From Branchiostoma floridae (Eukaryota > Chordata > Leptocardii > Amphioxiformes > Branchiostomatidae), in NCBI RefSeq assembly GCF_000003815.2, contig NC_049980.1, positions 11,223,816-11,287,815 of the forward strand: 64,000 bases of DNA. The letters are read 5' to 3'. Both the position numbers and the translations under genes were made by a program. Below the pieces are notes generated by a model. That model was not told the DNA's origin, did no database searches, and worked only from the letters and a program-made list of their open reading frames with translations. Below are positions 11,700 through 23,127 of the stretch, one piece after another. How positions within the stretch are numbered: the first letter of the stretch is position 1; the number at the start of each line of letters is the position of its first letter.

Positions 11700-13180
11700 G
11701 AACGAAACGCTAAAAAAGTGTGGTTTTTTAAAAAAACACTGGCGACGTGAGAATTAATAAGAAGGTAACGGCGGTACGGTTTAGACTTATTCGTTAAAGT
11801 AGGTATTGAGAAGTCTTAACTGAACTAAGTAGCTGGACTGGTTACCGTACAATTGTGTTCAAAAGTGTTGTAGTCCAAATTTACTTGTCATCGTTAGAAA
11901 TCATGACTTAAAGTGCAAGTAATCATATGTCTTTTAACTCTGATAAAATAAATTTCTTTACTATGTTCTATTGACGTCATGCATGCTGTAAGGTGAGGTC
12001 AATTTATGCGCTGTGATACAGTCTTGGACAAGGTAGGTAGGCCCCCAGAGAGGCCGGTGAAGGAGGCTAGCAACATAAACGCTTTGAATTAGCATGGAAA
12101 GATACAGAGAAGGATGCAGTTTGGAATTTGTCAACGACGTGTCATATCAAACGCATCACGGCCGAGGCTTTTCGTCTGTCTCACTACAACAAACACTCCA
12201 CCAGCAGTAACCGCGGAATCAAAGTACCAAAGTCGTACCTAGTACAATAGTTGCAGGTAAGCACACCGCCACAGTTGAATCGCATACACTGTTCAAATAG
12301 CCAATTACAGATTCTCGTCAATAATTATTCAAATTAAGAGTCATTGCAGGAGAAAACCAGGCAGAGGTCGGAAGATGGGGGTCGGCCAAATCAACTCAAA
12401 CTTTTTATGTGTGATAGGTATGGGGAACTATGAACAGCCATATGATTAAAACCCTCCAGCTATTTTTCGTTATGGCGTTCTGGGGCCCCCCTCTGAGACC
12501 CTCCAAAATCAAACTATTGATGACTGAAAATTACTGAAATTGCGATGGCTATTCTGATACTTCTGATTAAGATATGACAAAAAGTTTCATATTCCCATAT
12601 TCCATGTGTTCTTAAGTTTTACTGATAAAAATTTGAAGATGAAGTATTGAAATTAAGAGGGTGTTACAGGGGGTTACCAGAACCAATGAAAACACGATTT
12701 TCATCTCTCTGAATTCCTGTGATCTTTAAGGGGCTTGTTCTCCGACAACCAGCAATTTAAATGAATGGTTTTACCTTTACTGGAGAGAGGAATATCTACT
12801 AATTGAAAATCAAGCGTCGTCTAATTGGGCCATGTATACCACGAGCCGTGAGCGGGGGGTCTTTATGGGGATTTTCCAGGTTTTTGACTATGTTAAAACA
12901 GGTAATAACTGTCTGTGGAGGATGTCATCCATAAAATTTACTTGCTGTGTTGCTAATAGTCTTCTTTCCCGAACGGACTTGAGTTTAAAGCACGTGTGAA
13001 CTCACCCACTCTTATTTGTGATGTCTTGGGCACACTGAGTGTAAACGAGCGCGTATAATATTGGCATTACATTTCCATTTACATCGATATCCTTTGACGC
13101 TTTGTTGTAACATGCTATTTTGCGAATTTCCAAAGCAAATTCCAGTATCTAGCTGAAACATTGGTAAGGCACTTTGCCAT
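11700..13180. other. Gene-free stretch
   Basis: No gene or clear repeat recognised. A-rich tracts occur near 11727. Confidence 0.5.
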
Positions 13181-13183
13181 AAA

Positions 13184-13392
13184 GGTGTAAATGCATTTAA
13201 GTTCGCGGGGATTTAATTTCGCGGTAGCGGGAAAATGCACCTTTAGCGGTGGTTTTAATTTCGCGGTAGAACCATGCACTGTAATCTCTTACTGTTATGG
13301 AAAAATATTCGCGGTGGTTCTAAATTCGCGGTGAAGCGGCCGCCGCGAAAACCGCGAACATTAATCCACCGCGAACATTTCTGCATTTACAG
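13184..13392. mobile_element. MITE built from ttcgcgg repeats
   Basis: The left part (gtaaatgcatttaagttcgc) and the right part (gcgaacatttctgcatttac) are inverted copies of one another. The interior repeats ttcgcggt on one strand and ccgcgaa on the other, and has a NotI-like gcggccgc at the centre. The element is about 209 bp with imperfect terminal inverted repeats of about 45 bp. I see no coding capacity, and target duplications are not clear. Confidence 0.7.
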
Positions 13393-13676
13393 TATCTGGT
13401 ATTGGGCAGACGTGTATTGATTAGAGTTGGGTGATGCTCGGGGCGATCCCGACGCCTTGTTTGTTTGTGGTAAACACGACATTATGTCGCCCTAAGTGCT
13501 TGGTTTGGTAAACATCACGGCCTGGTGTCGTGTTGCTATAGCTTCCCTGGCCATACTAACACGTGGAAAAATATCAGCGTTTGTTTTTACAACAAAGCAA
13601 GCTGTCGGTTTATGCTTCAGGACTCTCCAGCTGCACTCCAGGGCAGGGGATGACCTCGTCGTCTGCCCGCTACCCC

Positions 13677-14833
13677 GTTCACATGGGAAAAAAGCAAGTG
13701 AGTTAAACGATGAATCCGATTATAATGACCAATCCAAAGCCATGTGAACAGAACTAATCCGATTGGATTACCCATTCTGGATTGGATTGGATTGCAATCC
13801 ACCTCGGGAGGTGGATTGGCGCGCAATCCGATTGACCAGAATCGCCCATGTGAACACAATTGGATTGGATTCGGGCTTGTTTCATGATTTTGACGTCATA
13901 CATACGGGTGCAGTGGACCTTAGACGTACTACCATACCTACAACATGGCAAAAAAGTATGATACACGGATTAGAAAAGAAGTTGATGGGCAAGTTTGCTT
14001 GCAAAAATCATCTTACTGCTACTATACGGTTAACCACAACCGGACGCCGCAAGATTCGCCGGAACACCGGTTCTTTCCCGAAAATCGGCAGTGCGGCAGA
14101 AGACCGACTGGTTCATTTTGGCAATATAGCCCATGAAAATAACATGTGTGGTTTTGTTTCTCTTCTGTTGTTGGAGTCAATGTCCCAACACCACTAATAA
14201 GGCAAATATTCTACGAGAAAAACAGTCGGAAGAGTGTCTAAACAGAATTTTCGAGCTTGGGTCACTTCACTGCTAGCAAGCATGGGCGAGCAGTTTTTTA
14301 AACGAAACACAAACTTTTATTTCAGATAAATACGTGATGTAGTCAAATGTTTTGGTAGAAGTTTCCCCTATTCATGCAACTTCTGCAACAGATACATTTG
14401 ATATAGTTAAATGTAGAGTATAATCACACCGCGCGTAACATTTCCACCCCCAGTTAAATAGACTATCCCAATGACCCCGCATGACCTAAAAGCCGCCACT
14501 TTCGTCAGTGTGTGTTGCGGGCCGTCGACGCCTCAAAATTTGACCAATGCCGGCCGATTTCTCAACAGTTATTATCAATATCGATGTCGCTACAACCTTC
14601 AAAATTATGACGAAGTCTGGCAACATTTTGGAAAAACTACGCGTGCCCGCGGTGGTCGTTGGAAACACGACGCGTGCCGCGGTAAAGATTTTAATCCGAT
14701 TGCGTGGTCGCGGTCGCAAGTTTGAGTTTAATCCGATTGTATAAAACTCATGTGAACACATTTTTTTTAATCCGATAGAAAATTTCAATCGGATTCCTTG
14801 TTTAACTCACTTGCAATTTTCTCATGTGAATCG
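13677..14833. mobile_element. 1.16-kb inverted-repeat element with aatccgatt subterminal repeats
   Basis: The left end (gttcacatgggaaaaaagca then agtgagttaaac) matches the reverse complement of the right end (agtgagttaaac ... ttgcaagtga, 14787-14833) over about 46 bp with few mismatches. The motifs aatccgattgg and catgtgaaca recur inside near 13740, 13845 and 14690-14790, as in subterminal transposase-binding repeats. The interior has short open frames but no transposase motif that I recognise, so I call it non-autonomous. Target duplications could not be fixed. Confidence 0.7.
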
Positions 14834-14839
14834 ACCGTG

Positions 14840-15825
14840 TCAATACGTAAACACTGACCAGGACAGGATGAAGTGACCTCCTCACCAAAATAAACTATGG
14901 ACAAAAATTATAGTCACAAATAGTTAGATACCGTTCCATTTCTGTAACTCTCAAGTTCCGAGCACAAAAGTACACACACATACTGCTGACTATCGCTGAC
15001 TGATAACTTTGCTTGGGGCCCCGGGGCTAAGTTTACTGCAGTCAGGGGTTGCATGACCTTGCATAGAATGAGTATGCTCACGCCCGTGACCGCTGAACTG
15101 GTTTGATTTAATTTGATTGGACGGAACTTGTGATCAACTGCTCCGCAGCCAACTGATGAGGATGATAATTTTAAAGCTGAGTATACTATGCAAACCTACC
15201 GAAGGCCTGTGGCACTAAACCTTTCACAAAACAAAAAGCATGTCACCGAACTGACGCAAATGCTTCATATCAAGACATTTATGGCAAATTTGCAAATGCA
15301 GAGTTAGACAAAGAAGAAAAAGAACACTTGTTTTAAACTTATGGAGTGTCGCATGATCAAGACGATTCTCCCAACCGAGCCATTGATTGGAAACTAGGTC
15401 AAACAGGTGTAAGCTGTTACTACCCATTCCATATTATCTACAGCTGTACATCAGATTGATGTCAAGATGATATCAATGTAATCATTTACTTCAGTACATG
15501 CGTACATGAACATGGCTGTGTGAGACCATCGTATGTACAATAAAAAATGCTATGATCTGCTACGGCTGGGTATGTACGCTCCGAGTTCCTTGTCACCCTA
15601 CTTTACTGAGCACATAACGGTTCACCCCTGAATCTCACCATACCCCTCGACACAAAATCATCACCATATGCGACCTGTTTGTTGTGTTACAACCAGCGGA
15701 CCACGCAAGTTGGCCACCTAATTTATAAGGGCCAGATTTGAGTCTGGTCTCTGGGTCTCTGTTTTCTACAGAGCGATTTCCAGAAAGCTGGATAAAAACC
15801 CAAGTGTAGCCCGGTTACCAGCCCC
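14840..15825. other. Gene-free stretch
   Basis: No gene or defined repeat recognised. Confidence 0.5.
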
Positions 15826-15945
15826 CAGCCCGATCTGAAAAATATCTACCAACACAATAGAAATTGTTGAGGTTGGGGTCTGGTATCCAGACTGGTCCAG
15901 ATGTATCAGGACGGGTAAAACCAAGGAGCTTTTATCCTTGGTAAA
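15826..15945. repeat. Partial repeat related to elements at 17.99 and 43.6 kb
   Basis: Contains gaggttggggtctggtatcc, matching one arm of the hairpin at 17985-18057, and ccaaggagcttttatcc, matching the right end of the element at 43.6 kb. It appears to be degraded mobile-element sequence. Confidence 0.5.
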
Positions 15946-16134
15946 ACGTACGGGACTGGATTGGTCCAGACGGCATCGGACCTCGGAGCCTGGGTGGCAT
16001 GTCCATTCCTCTTTCGCATCGTGAAGTCGTCCTATCCGATTTGTCCCAATTAACAATTTCAGCGTTTATCTCTACAATTCAACCCAACCCCTCCCAACTC
16101 CCCGATAAAGAGGCACATTCAAACAAGAGACATA

Positions 16135-16190
16135 AAGAAAACGGTACAAAAGAGAAAGCCCGATAAAAACGAAAAAAAAAACTAGACATT
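16135..16190. repeat. Relic of a MITE arm (family of 43.17 kb)
   Basis: The phrase agagaaagcccgataaaaac with a following A-rich run resembles the inner right arm of the 43167-43342 MITE. No matching left arm was found here. Confidence 0.45.
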
Positions 16191-16845
16191 TAAAGGCCAC
16201 AAAGAAATGCAGGACGTTTCCGAGACGAAAAGAAAAAAAAATTCTATTCGACCGCTATATTTTCATCGTAGTAACTTTATTTTTTTGATTACGCTAATCA
16301 ACCCTCGCCACCTCCCCTCCCTCTTGCCACGGCACTGATTACTAGTGTGGTTATATACATTCACAATCAAGCTCTGTTTCTTTACCAAAACATGCACACA
16401 AATGCAGAACAGAAGGTCCCTAGGTTTTAGTGGGTTTTGATGTTCTGGTCGCAAAACAAATGTATTGTTTATATAGTTATACAATTTAATGTTGTTCATC
16501 GACTTCACACCTATGTTGTTCAAGTTTAGACATTAGTCTAACAAAATCCTTTGATATTTTTCATTGCGATAAAGCATTTGGTAGTAATCGTGTCCTAAAC
16601 TTGGCCAATTTCCATGTTGTTGACATGCAGAAATCTGTGAAAATGGCCTCAAAACTTGTTTAGGCTGTTGCCTTGACAACAATAAGTTTTGACCGGAAAA
16701 GGAGCTATTTTGAGGGGTTATGGGCCAAATACTATACTATCACTGTGCAAAATATGAACCAAATCGATTTTTTTACCCTGAGCACTGATGTTTGATTCTT
16801 ACAGACATTTACTCTTAATATGTTTTGCTTCGCAAGCATAATAAA

Positions 16846-16888
16846 TACACGTCAAAAAAGACGGAACCAAGCCTCTGCTTGGAAAGTA
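16846..16888. repeat. Solo right terminus of the ctccaagcag MITE family
   Basis: The segment ends gcctctgcttggaaagta, matching the right end of the 43.17-kb MITE (cctctgcttggagagta) together with a preceding tcaaaaaagacggaacc tract. It is an isolated terminus with no left partner. Confidence 0.55.
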
Positions 16889-16889
16889 A

Positions 16890-17528
16890 GGGGTAATGCA
16901 CTGTAGCAGTGTGTCCTTGGTATAAATAAACTATAAATTAGGATTTTGTTTGAACTGCTTTTCTAAACATGTTTAACTTCAAGTGTTGTTGATTAAGCTG
17001 CACTGTATCTAACGCAAATGCAAATTGATTGTTTTGATACTTATTTCAATGACGGTGAATATGCAACAATGTTGTTTGAGAGTTTCAGAAAATTTTAGGC
17101 TACAAAATTAACAACGTTGGCCCTCTGCCAGGTTTATTTATGCAACGAGGGCTATTACCGCTAACACATGCGAGGCCCCCACGGTAGTTTGTCAGTTGAA
17201 TAAACAATTATTAAATCTCCTCAGTTCACGATAGAAATTGTAGACTTTGTAGCTTACATATTACAAATGTAAGATGTGCCATGCGGATCGTAGTAATTCT
17301 AGTACTGATTTACTGGTTTCAATCGAGACTTTAAAAGATAGTGACACCATCGGGCTTTCCAAGAAATTGTGCAGGCGGAAATATCCTAGGTCATGTAGGT
17401 CATCGTCCGATCAGAGTCTACAGCTGATTGACCTACTTTCGAGGTGCCATCCTAGTGCCATCCCTGCGAAGTCAGCAAGTTTCCTTGTCGTCTTCATCTA
17501 AATATTAATTTGCGTCTGAGGTCTTCAC
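16890..17528. other. Gene-free stretch
   Basis: No gene or clear repeat recognised. Confidence 0.45.
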
Positions 17529-17773
17529 CAATCATCCGTGCAATAGATGAGGTCATCCTTTAATGACGTATCTTGTGGTATAAAAAGTCCGTGGAAACTT
17601 TGGCGTAAAGCAGTGCCCGGGAATCCACACCACAACATGCTTCTGTCAACGTAATGCCAGCTACCGGGACCGCAGGCCGACGAAGCGGGTGGCGGGACCG
17701 CGTGCAAAGTCGGGACGTCCCCGGTAGTCAGAAGAGGCCGTTCGTTACCATCATGTGGTAAGTTGTTCTCCAT
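17529..17773 (-). CDS. Possible first coding exon of an unrecognised protein
   Basis: A minus-strand open frame from ATG at 17773 leads to a donor-like site (gatgattg|gtgaag). The 81-codon segment has an even mix of residues with several Trp, Cys and Phe (GSWHYVDRSMLWCGF, HGLFIPQDTSLKDDLIYC) and reads like folded protein rather than random sequence. No family was recognised. It lies upstream, on the same strand, of the segments at 8.9 and 2.6 kb and may belong with them, but its splice phase does not match the 8.9-kb exon directly. Confidence 0.35.
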
Positions 17774-17984
17774 ATTCACGCCAATGTTTTGTGATTATTC
17801 GTATGCCGCATGTACACAATATTGCTGTGGGCACTTTGACTCGAAATCGGCATGGTACAAAAATTCTTACCTTTGTCTTGTTCAAATTTTCATCGTTTGA
17901 ACCTTATGACGGGCAGAGCTGCTAGCATTTTTCCTTGAGTTACCCCCCAATAACCCCGCAAGGGGCTATGTTAACTAGACTCAT

Positions 17985-18057
17985 GGTATACCAGACCCCA
18001 ACCCATCTCAAAAATGTCACTAATTTTTGAGATCAGATTGGGGGTCTGGAATATACC
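17985..18057. repeat. 73-bp hairpin element
   Basis: Left arm ggtataccagaccccaacc plus atctcaaaaat, and right arm atttttgagat plus gggggtctgg and atatacc, are imperfect inverted copies around a short loop. One arm recurs at about 15870-15895, which supports a dispersed element family. Confidence 0.65.
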
Positions 18058-18059
18058 GC

Positions 18060-18804
18060 TCGTGTCGTTGTTGTTTCCTTGGATGAGTTTATCTTGTTTA
18101 GAAAGAATTCCAGATGTGTAAAACCTACTTCGACTTGTAGGCAGAAAGATAACAGAATTTATGGCGATTTTGACCGAACTTTGTCGAAGCCAACATCGAC
18201 TTTGAGAAGTTGGGAAGTGGGGGATGGGTGTTTGTTTATACCAATGAGATTACACAGGAATATGACCTCATTCGGCTTGTTTGCTCAATGATGTACTTTG
18301 CCCGGCAATATTTCAGATGGAATTCTAAAAAAAAATTTAAAATATCGTCCTTGGTAGGAAGTAAGCAAAATCATGCTAGCTTCTTTCTTCTAGCCAAGTT
18401 TGATCAAGATTGATTTGGTCAAATTATGAGATTCGTAGTACATGCAATGTAGAGGTATGTTTCACAAGGCACTGAATGTGTATATTTTGTTGACGTTATT
18501 TGTGGCTATTGTTTTGACCGGTAAAAAGTTTTCTCTGCACCTATGTGGTCCGCTAGTTTTGCAAAGTGTATGCCCTAGCAGTAGGCAAAAGTTCGTCAGC
18601 AGGTTGCCACCTGGAATTGTCGTTTTCTGAAAGCGCTAGTGAATTTAACTCAGCCGACACGTCAATCTAAAATGCTCTACATGTCAGTATAGCCCACAAA
18701 TTTCAAGTTCATATATCTATAAGTAAAGACCATTTTAAATTGCCTTTGTCAGAAATACGCTGTTTATGCCGTTCATGTCGCGTACTGTCCCTGCCCCCAC
18801 TCCT
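18060..18804. other. Gene-free stretch
   Basis: No gene recognised. Open frames here lack protein-like composition. Confidence 0.45.
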
Positions 18805-20287
18805 GGCGTAGAATAACCTGGAATCCAGTCTACTGCTGGCTGGGCCTACCGTACTTAGTGCAGGCTTTGTACGGGGCCAGGGAAGCTCCCAGCCGCTTAG
18901 GTAACCGGCCACACCCGGTAGAATTTTCACGGGGTTAGACTTAGCCCAGTGGGAGTTAATTTGCCAGGGAGTTAATTTGCCCGCCAGCAGTAGACTGGGG
19001 AGATCCTTAATTGTTTAAATTTCCTCGAGATCAGATTTGCGATAAGGCTTCCTACACCACGGGAGTCCCTCAGCACACGGCACAATTGGCCTGAGCGCGC
19101 CATGCGTTGGCGAATCCACTACTGCCTTGTTACATATTCATGGCCTGCTTGCCGTGATGTAATCATATCACTTTCGTATCTACACTACAATCGGGCGGTT
19201 TTGGGATCCTTGTAAGCCAGAATAAATGTCACAACTGACTAAATAACATTGTAGTCTTTTTTTTAAACGAAATGTGAGAAAAGAACATGAACAATGGATA
19301 TTGGAAGTTCCTGTATGCAACGTAAGACTCCTTGGTAAGACTAAGTTTTATTCATGAAGAGAAATGGATCTGGAGACAGACAAAATATCAACGTTTTTCT
19401 ATGACTGTGTGAAAGGTAATCACAGATGTATGTAGTGTTCTTTCTTCTTTAGATATAACCTAATGGTACTTTATAAACAACGTAGAGAGACCAGTTGAAT
19501 GTCATTTACACGGAGAATAAGTGATATGGAACAACAACAAGTCATGACCCACGTCTCAAAACGAGCTGAAACCTCCCAATCTGCACGCCTCTAATTCTCA
19601 CTGGGAGTAGCGTCGCCAACTGATACCCCAAGTCATCTGGCTTCTTTGACCTGGTCTCTGATCAGGGCGACCAGAGGGGACAGAACAGTCTCTATAGAGT
19701 TGGAAAGTTCGCGGACTTCAGTCCATCTGGACACTCGAGTGATGTCAACAGTTATGTCCCGCGGCCCGTGGGTCAGCTTGGTAGATCAATGAGGAGGAGA
19801 GCCATGACATCCTTTCCATGCAGAGACAACCACAAAACTTCCTTCTGCTTATCTTTAAAGCTATCGACCCCTTCAAACAACAACAGAGCCCTGGAAAAAG
19901 GCATTTTCCAGAGCAGCCGTGCGCGTGTGTCAGGCTCCCCCGAGTCGGCCATGTTGATATGGTAATCATGTCAGGGTTTGACAAGGCGGATTTACCGCGT
20001 GCTGCGCGCACCAATCAAGGCGCGGCAAGTTGATTGGGTTCTCGTAACACTATTGGTTAGAAACGGCGCGGGGATCGCCGCGCCGAGAACTGTTCCTATT
20101 AACTATTCCCCAGTCTACTGCTGGCGGGCAAATTAACTCCCACTAGGCTAAGTCTAACCCCGTGAAAATTCTACCGGGTGTGGCCGGTTACCTAAGCGGC
20201 TGGGAGCTTCCCTGGCCCCGTACAAAGCCTGCACTAAGTACGGTAGGCCCAGCCAGCAGTAGACTGGATTCCAGGTTAGGCGTAGAA
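18805..20287. mobile_element. 1465-bp long-TIR transposon with 9-bp target duplication
   Basis: The element (18814-20278) is flanked by the 9-mer ggcgtagaa at 18805-18813 and 20279-20287. Its terminal inverted repeats start taacctggaatccagtctac and run about 190 bp on the left and 174 bp on the right. The left one has an extra tandem copy of agggagttaatttgcc. The outer and inner borders of each TIR are themselves inverted (ccagtctactgctggc against gccagcagtagactgg), so each end can fold on itself. Long TIRs plus 9-bp duplications are features of Mutator-like elements; assignment to that superfamily is inference. No transposase is encoded. The interior carries a decayed RecQ-helicase fragment, listed separately. 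Confidence 0.9.
19550..19952 (-). pseudogene. Decayed RecQ-like helicase fragment inside the transposon
   Basis: On the minus strand a frame from ATG at 19952 to a stop at 19773 reads FKDKQKEVLWLSLHGKDVMA, the RecQ segment leading to motif I. The Walker A that should follow (PTGFGKS in the family) is missing, and only LIYQA survives in another frame. About 28 residues further on, at 19695-19639, TVLSPLVALIRDQVKEA is a textbook RecQ motif Ia. A stop interrupts the frame soon after, followed by LGVSVGD. The order and spacing match RecQ helicases (3'-5' DNA unwinding, genome maintenance). The fragment lacks an ATP-binding loop and has frameshifts and stops, so it is non-functional. Whether it was captured from a host gene or is the relic of a helicase-bearing element is not decidable here. 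Confidence 0.75.
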
Positions 20288-20289
20288 CA

Positions 20290-21207
20290 AACACGGGATC
20301 GAAAACACGTTTCCTCGGCCGCTGTGGGCCAGGCATGGGGGAGACCAGGGGAATTCCGGAAGGGGAATTTGAACTGAATTGTCTTACTCCATCACAGCCT
20401 AAAGATCGCACCCCAGTCGAAGAGATGAAGGTTTCTCTGCAAAATTGCTTGATTGAGTTGATTTTGTTTCGTTTTCGTGGCCGCCAACAGGAACGCTTTT
20501 GCTCAGAATGACCAAGCCGGCTTGGCCGCGCCTGCTTACATGTAGTACCGCTTGTACCCCTCGTGTGTGAGGGACCGTTCACTAATGCTACGACTAAAAG
20601 GCAAATAAAGGTCTTTTTACTTGCATTGTAAATGTTCTTTCGAGAATGGCTCATTGTATCGACTATTTCTATAGATTGTATGCCGTCATCCGAATGAGTG
20701 TCCCAATTGTAACTTCGTTACTGAGTCAACATAAATTGCTGGATTATTGATTATCACTTAGATATTGGATTTTTTAGTTGCTCGTTTGTGTGGGTTTTTT
20801 TTTTCAATTTCATTGAATAACGTCAGTATATCTGTTTATTTAAAGTTTAAGCTACTTAACGTCGTGTTCGACCGAACTTTTTCGACATAATCAATAGTGT
20901 TTGTTTGTATGTCTGCCTGTGTACAAGATAACTCAAGAACGAATGGATGGATTGGATTTGTACTTGGCGCATTGGAAGGGTGTGACAAAAACTGGAAATG
21001 ATTAAATTTTAAGCGTCCCAGCGGCTTCGTTCGGTTCGGCAAAGAAACTCCCGGTTATGATGTCTTATGTCGGAATGTGCTATGGTCACAACTTTTGTAC
21101 GGTAGTCAGCTCTTGTGCTTTGGAAGAAATGACATAAGTTATGATTAGCAGCTAATTCTGCAATTACAGGGGACGTTCCTGTAAAAATAATGTCCGAAGA
21201 GGATAAC
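20290..21207. other. Gene-free stretch
   Basis: No gene supported. A minus-strand open frame at 20154-20654 owes half its length to the transposon TIR. Confidence 0.5.
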
Positions 21208-21263
21208 CCTAGTCTGTGTAACACAAACTCCGCTGTCCGCTATAAGCGAGATTTAATCAGGCT
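21208..21263. mobile_element. Internally deleted copy of the 10.1-kb element
   Basis: It has the same left phrase (cctagtctgtgtaacacaaa ctccgct) and right phrase (ctataagcgagatttaatca ggct) as 10133-10243, but lacks the roughly 55-bp GC-rich centre. Confidence 0.7.
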
Positions 21264-21269
21264 CTCAAG

Positions 21270-22980
21270 ATGTGAATAATGGATTTTCATGATGTATGTA
21301 GGTATCTTAGACGAATATGTACAAACTGAAATACACTTTATGCAAAATGAGAGCATTGGTATGATAAATTTTTTTTTAAAATCTCTTGTCCCGCGAACAA
21401 AATATGGCCTTGACATTTGCGTAGCAGATAGGGTTAAACGTCAGGACAAAGTGGGGCAGGTTTGAGCCCCCTTGTTTCTTATAGCGGGAAACATCAACTT
21501 TTAAAACATCGATACATTCAGTAAACATAATTGGCTCACACACTTTGCATGTGACTCTGCAAGATGACTCTGAATCTTGTTTATACAGAAGAAGAGCATA
21601 CCTACACCAAACATATTGTAACAGGCACATTAAAGGCATTTATTCATTTATGTGTTTTTGTCTATTTGTGTCCACAGGTAGCACCCGGACTACAGAAGGA
21701 TGGCACGTATTCCAGTCTTGGATGAATTGGAGTGTCAGCCGATATCCCCCAACAAATATCAAATGTGCCATCATCATGAAAGCCAAAAAAAAATGAAATC
21801 AATGAAATACCAAGGTGCAGACAAACGCACATGATACAAAACACACCAAATAAAAGAAAACACTCATAGAAAGCATCACTTCCATCACACAGTAAGGCTA
21901 AGTAAAAGTAAGGCCAGCATCATGTAGTCACGGTCAGTCTGAGTTAAATGTCCACCGTACCGTGCCCAATGTAAGGAAAATCTCATCTCTGTATCTTCTT
22001 TTATACTTGACATATCAAAAACAGTTTTCAAAACGGCATCTATATGAACCAGTGTCAATTACAGGGCCAGGCGTAACATTATTCATTATACGAAAGCCTA
22101 TCTAAAACAACAACAAGCAGCTGTGACATTTTGGTCTAAATTAACGTGCAGAAAGTTAATATGAAATATATTTAAAAAGCTGTAATATAGAGTTTATTAG
22201 TGTGCACAAACTCTAACCTTGTGGCTATTCCATGCCCCAAGATTTAAGAGTTCTTCTCTTCTTTATGTAAAGGCCGGTCCCGCAAAATGTAGCCAAAAAA
22301 GAATTCCCTTGGGAACGCATCCGTGGAATTTTTAGAATTCCTGGCAACTCAATCGCAGTGCTATAAGAACGGCTCCGCTCCTGAGGCGTCGCCAAAAAGG
22401 GGAGTTTCCACATATATACCTAAAAACCATTGGAAAGTTTTGGTGAGCGCCGTCTGACTGCTTTTCCATTCGTGCCTGGCCATTATACGTGATGTTATAC
22501 GTGCGTCGAGGCATTTGAGCCTAAACGCCACATTGCTACTCTTACCTTCAAAGCCGACGTTGGGACGGTAGTCCACGGGTACGGGGTTGGGACGGTAGTC
22601 GTCCACCTACCGGTATGATATCCCGAGTATTGAAAATGACTACACCATAGCAGGTTATAATAGGTACAAACTTTCAAGCTCTAGACCCTTAATGTATCAC
22701 TAGGGAGGAAATTTGTTTTGTACAGAAGACATCTCTCATGGGCGATATTGTAGGGTTGTAGTAATGTCTGAACATGACTCGATGTATCAAATGGTATGCT
22801 AGTTTCACCAATGACGATGTGTCGCAAATGAAGAGGAAGGCAAAGCGATAACAAACTCTTAACGTTGCATAGGGTAACCTTGCCCAATACTTCAAAACCA
22901 GGTTTACTTTCTACAGATGAAAGCTAGTTGCTTTCTATGACAGCAAGACAGTAGCGATATTCCTCGCCCCCCGTCGGACC
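21270..22980. other. Gene-free stretch upstream of OGFR
   Basis: No gene recognised. A short direct repeat (gttgggacggtagtc) occurs twice at 22558-22605. Confidence 0.5.
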
Positions 22981-23028
22981 AGTGGTTTGGCCCTTAATCT
23001 CCGTCACGAATGCGGTGCTACATATTTC

Positions 23029-23048
23029 TATAAAACACGGGACTTTCC
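23029..23048 (+). promoter_or_regulatory. TATA-like box and perfect kappa-B site ahead of OGFR
   Basis: Sequence tataaaa begins at about 23029. It is followed at 23039-23048 by gggactttcc, the consensus NF-kappa-B half-symmetric site, about 80 bp before the OGFR start codon. Position and orientation fit a core promoter. An acceptor-like site just before the ATG (ttttttag, ending 23122) leaves open an upstream noncoding exon instead. Confidence 0.4.
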
Positions 23049-23127
23049 AGAGCCGAAGTTTACTTCCGCGTTGATGCTTCCTGTTCTCAGTCTGAGCCTG
23101 CTGACGTTTCTCTCTTTTTTAGAGGAA

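Noticed and set aside
20154-20654. 166-codon minus-strand ORF at the transposon edge
   Set aside because: It crosses the transposon TIR and host flank; the same TIR peptide appears at the other end in inverted form.
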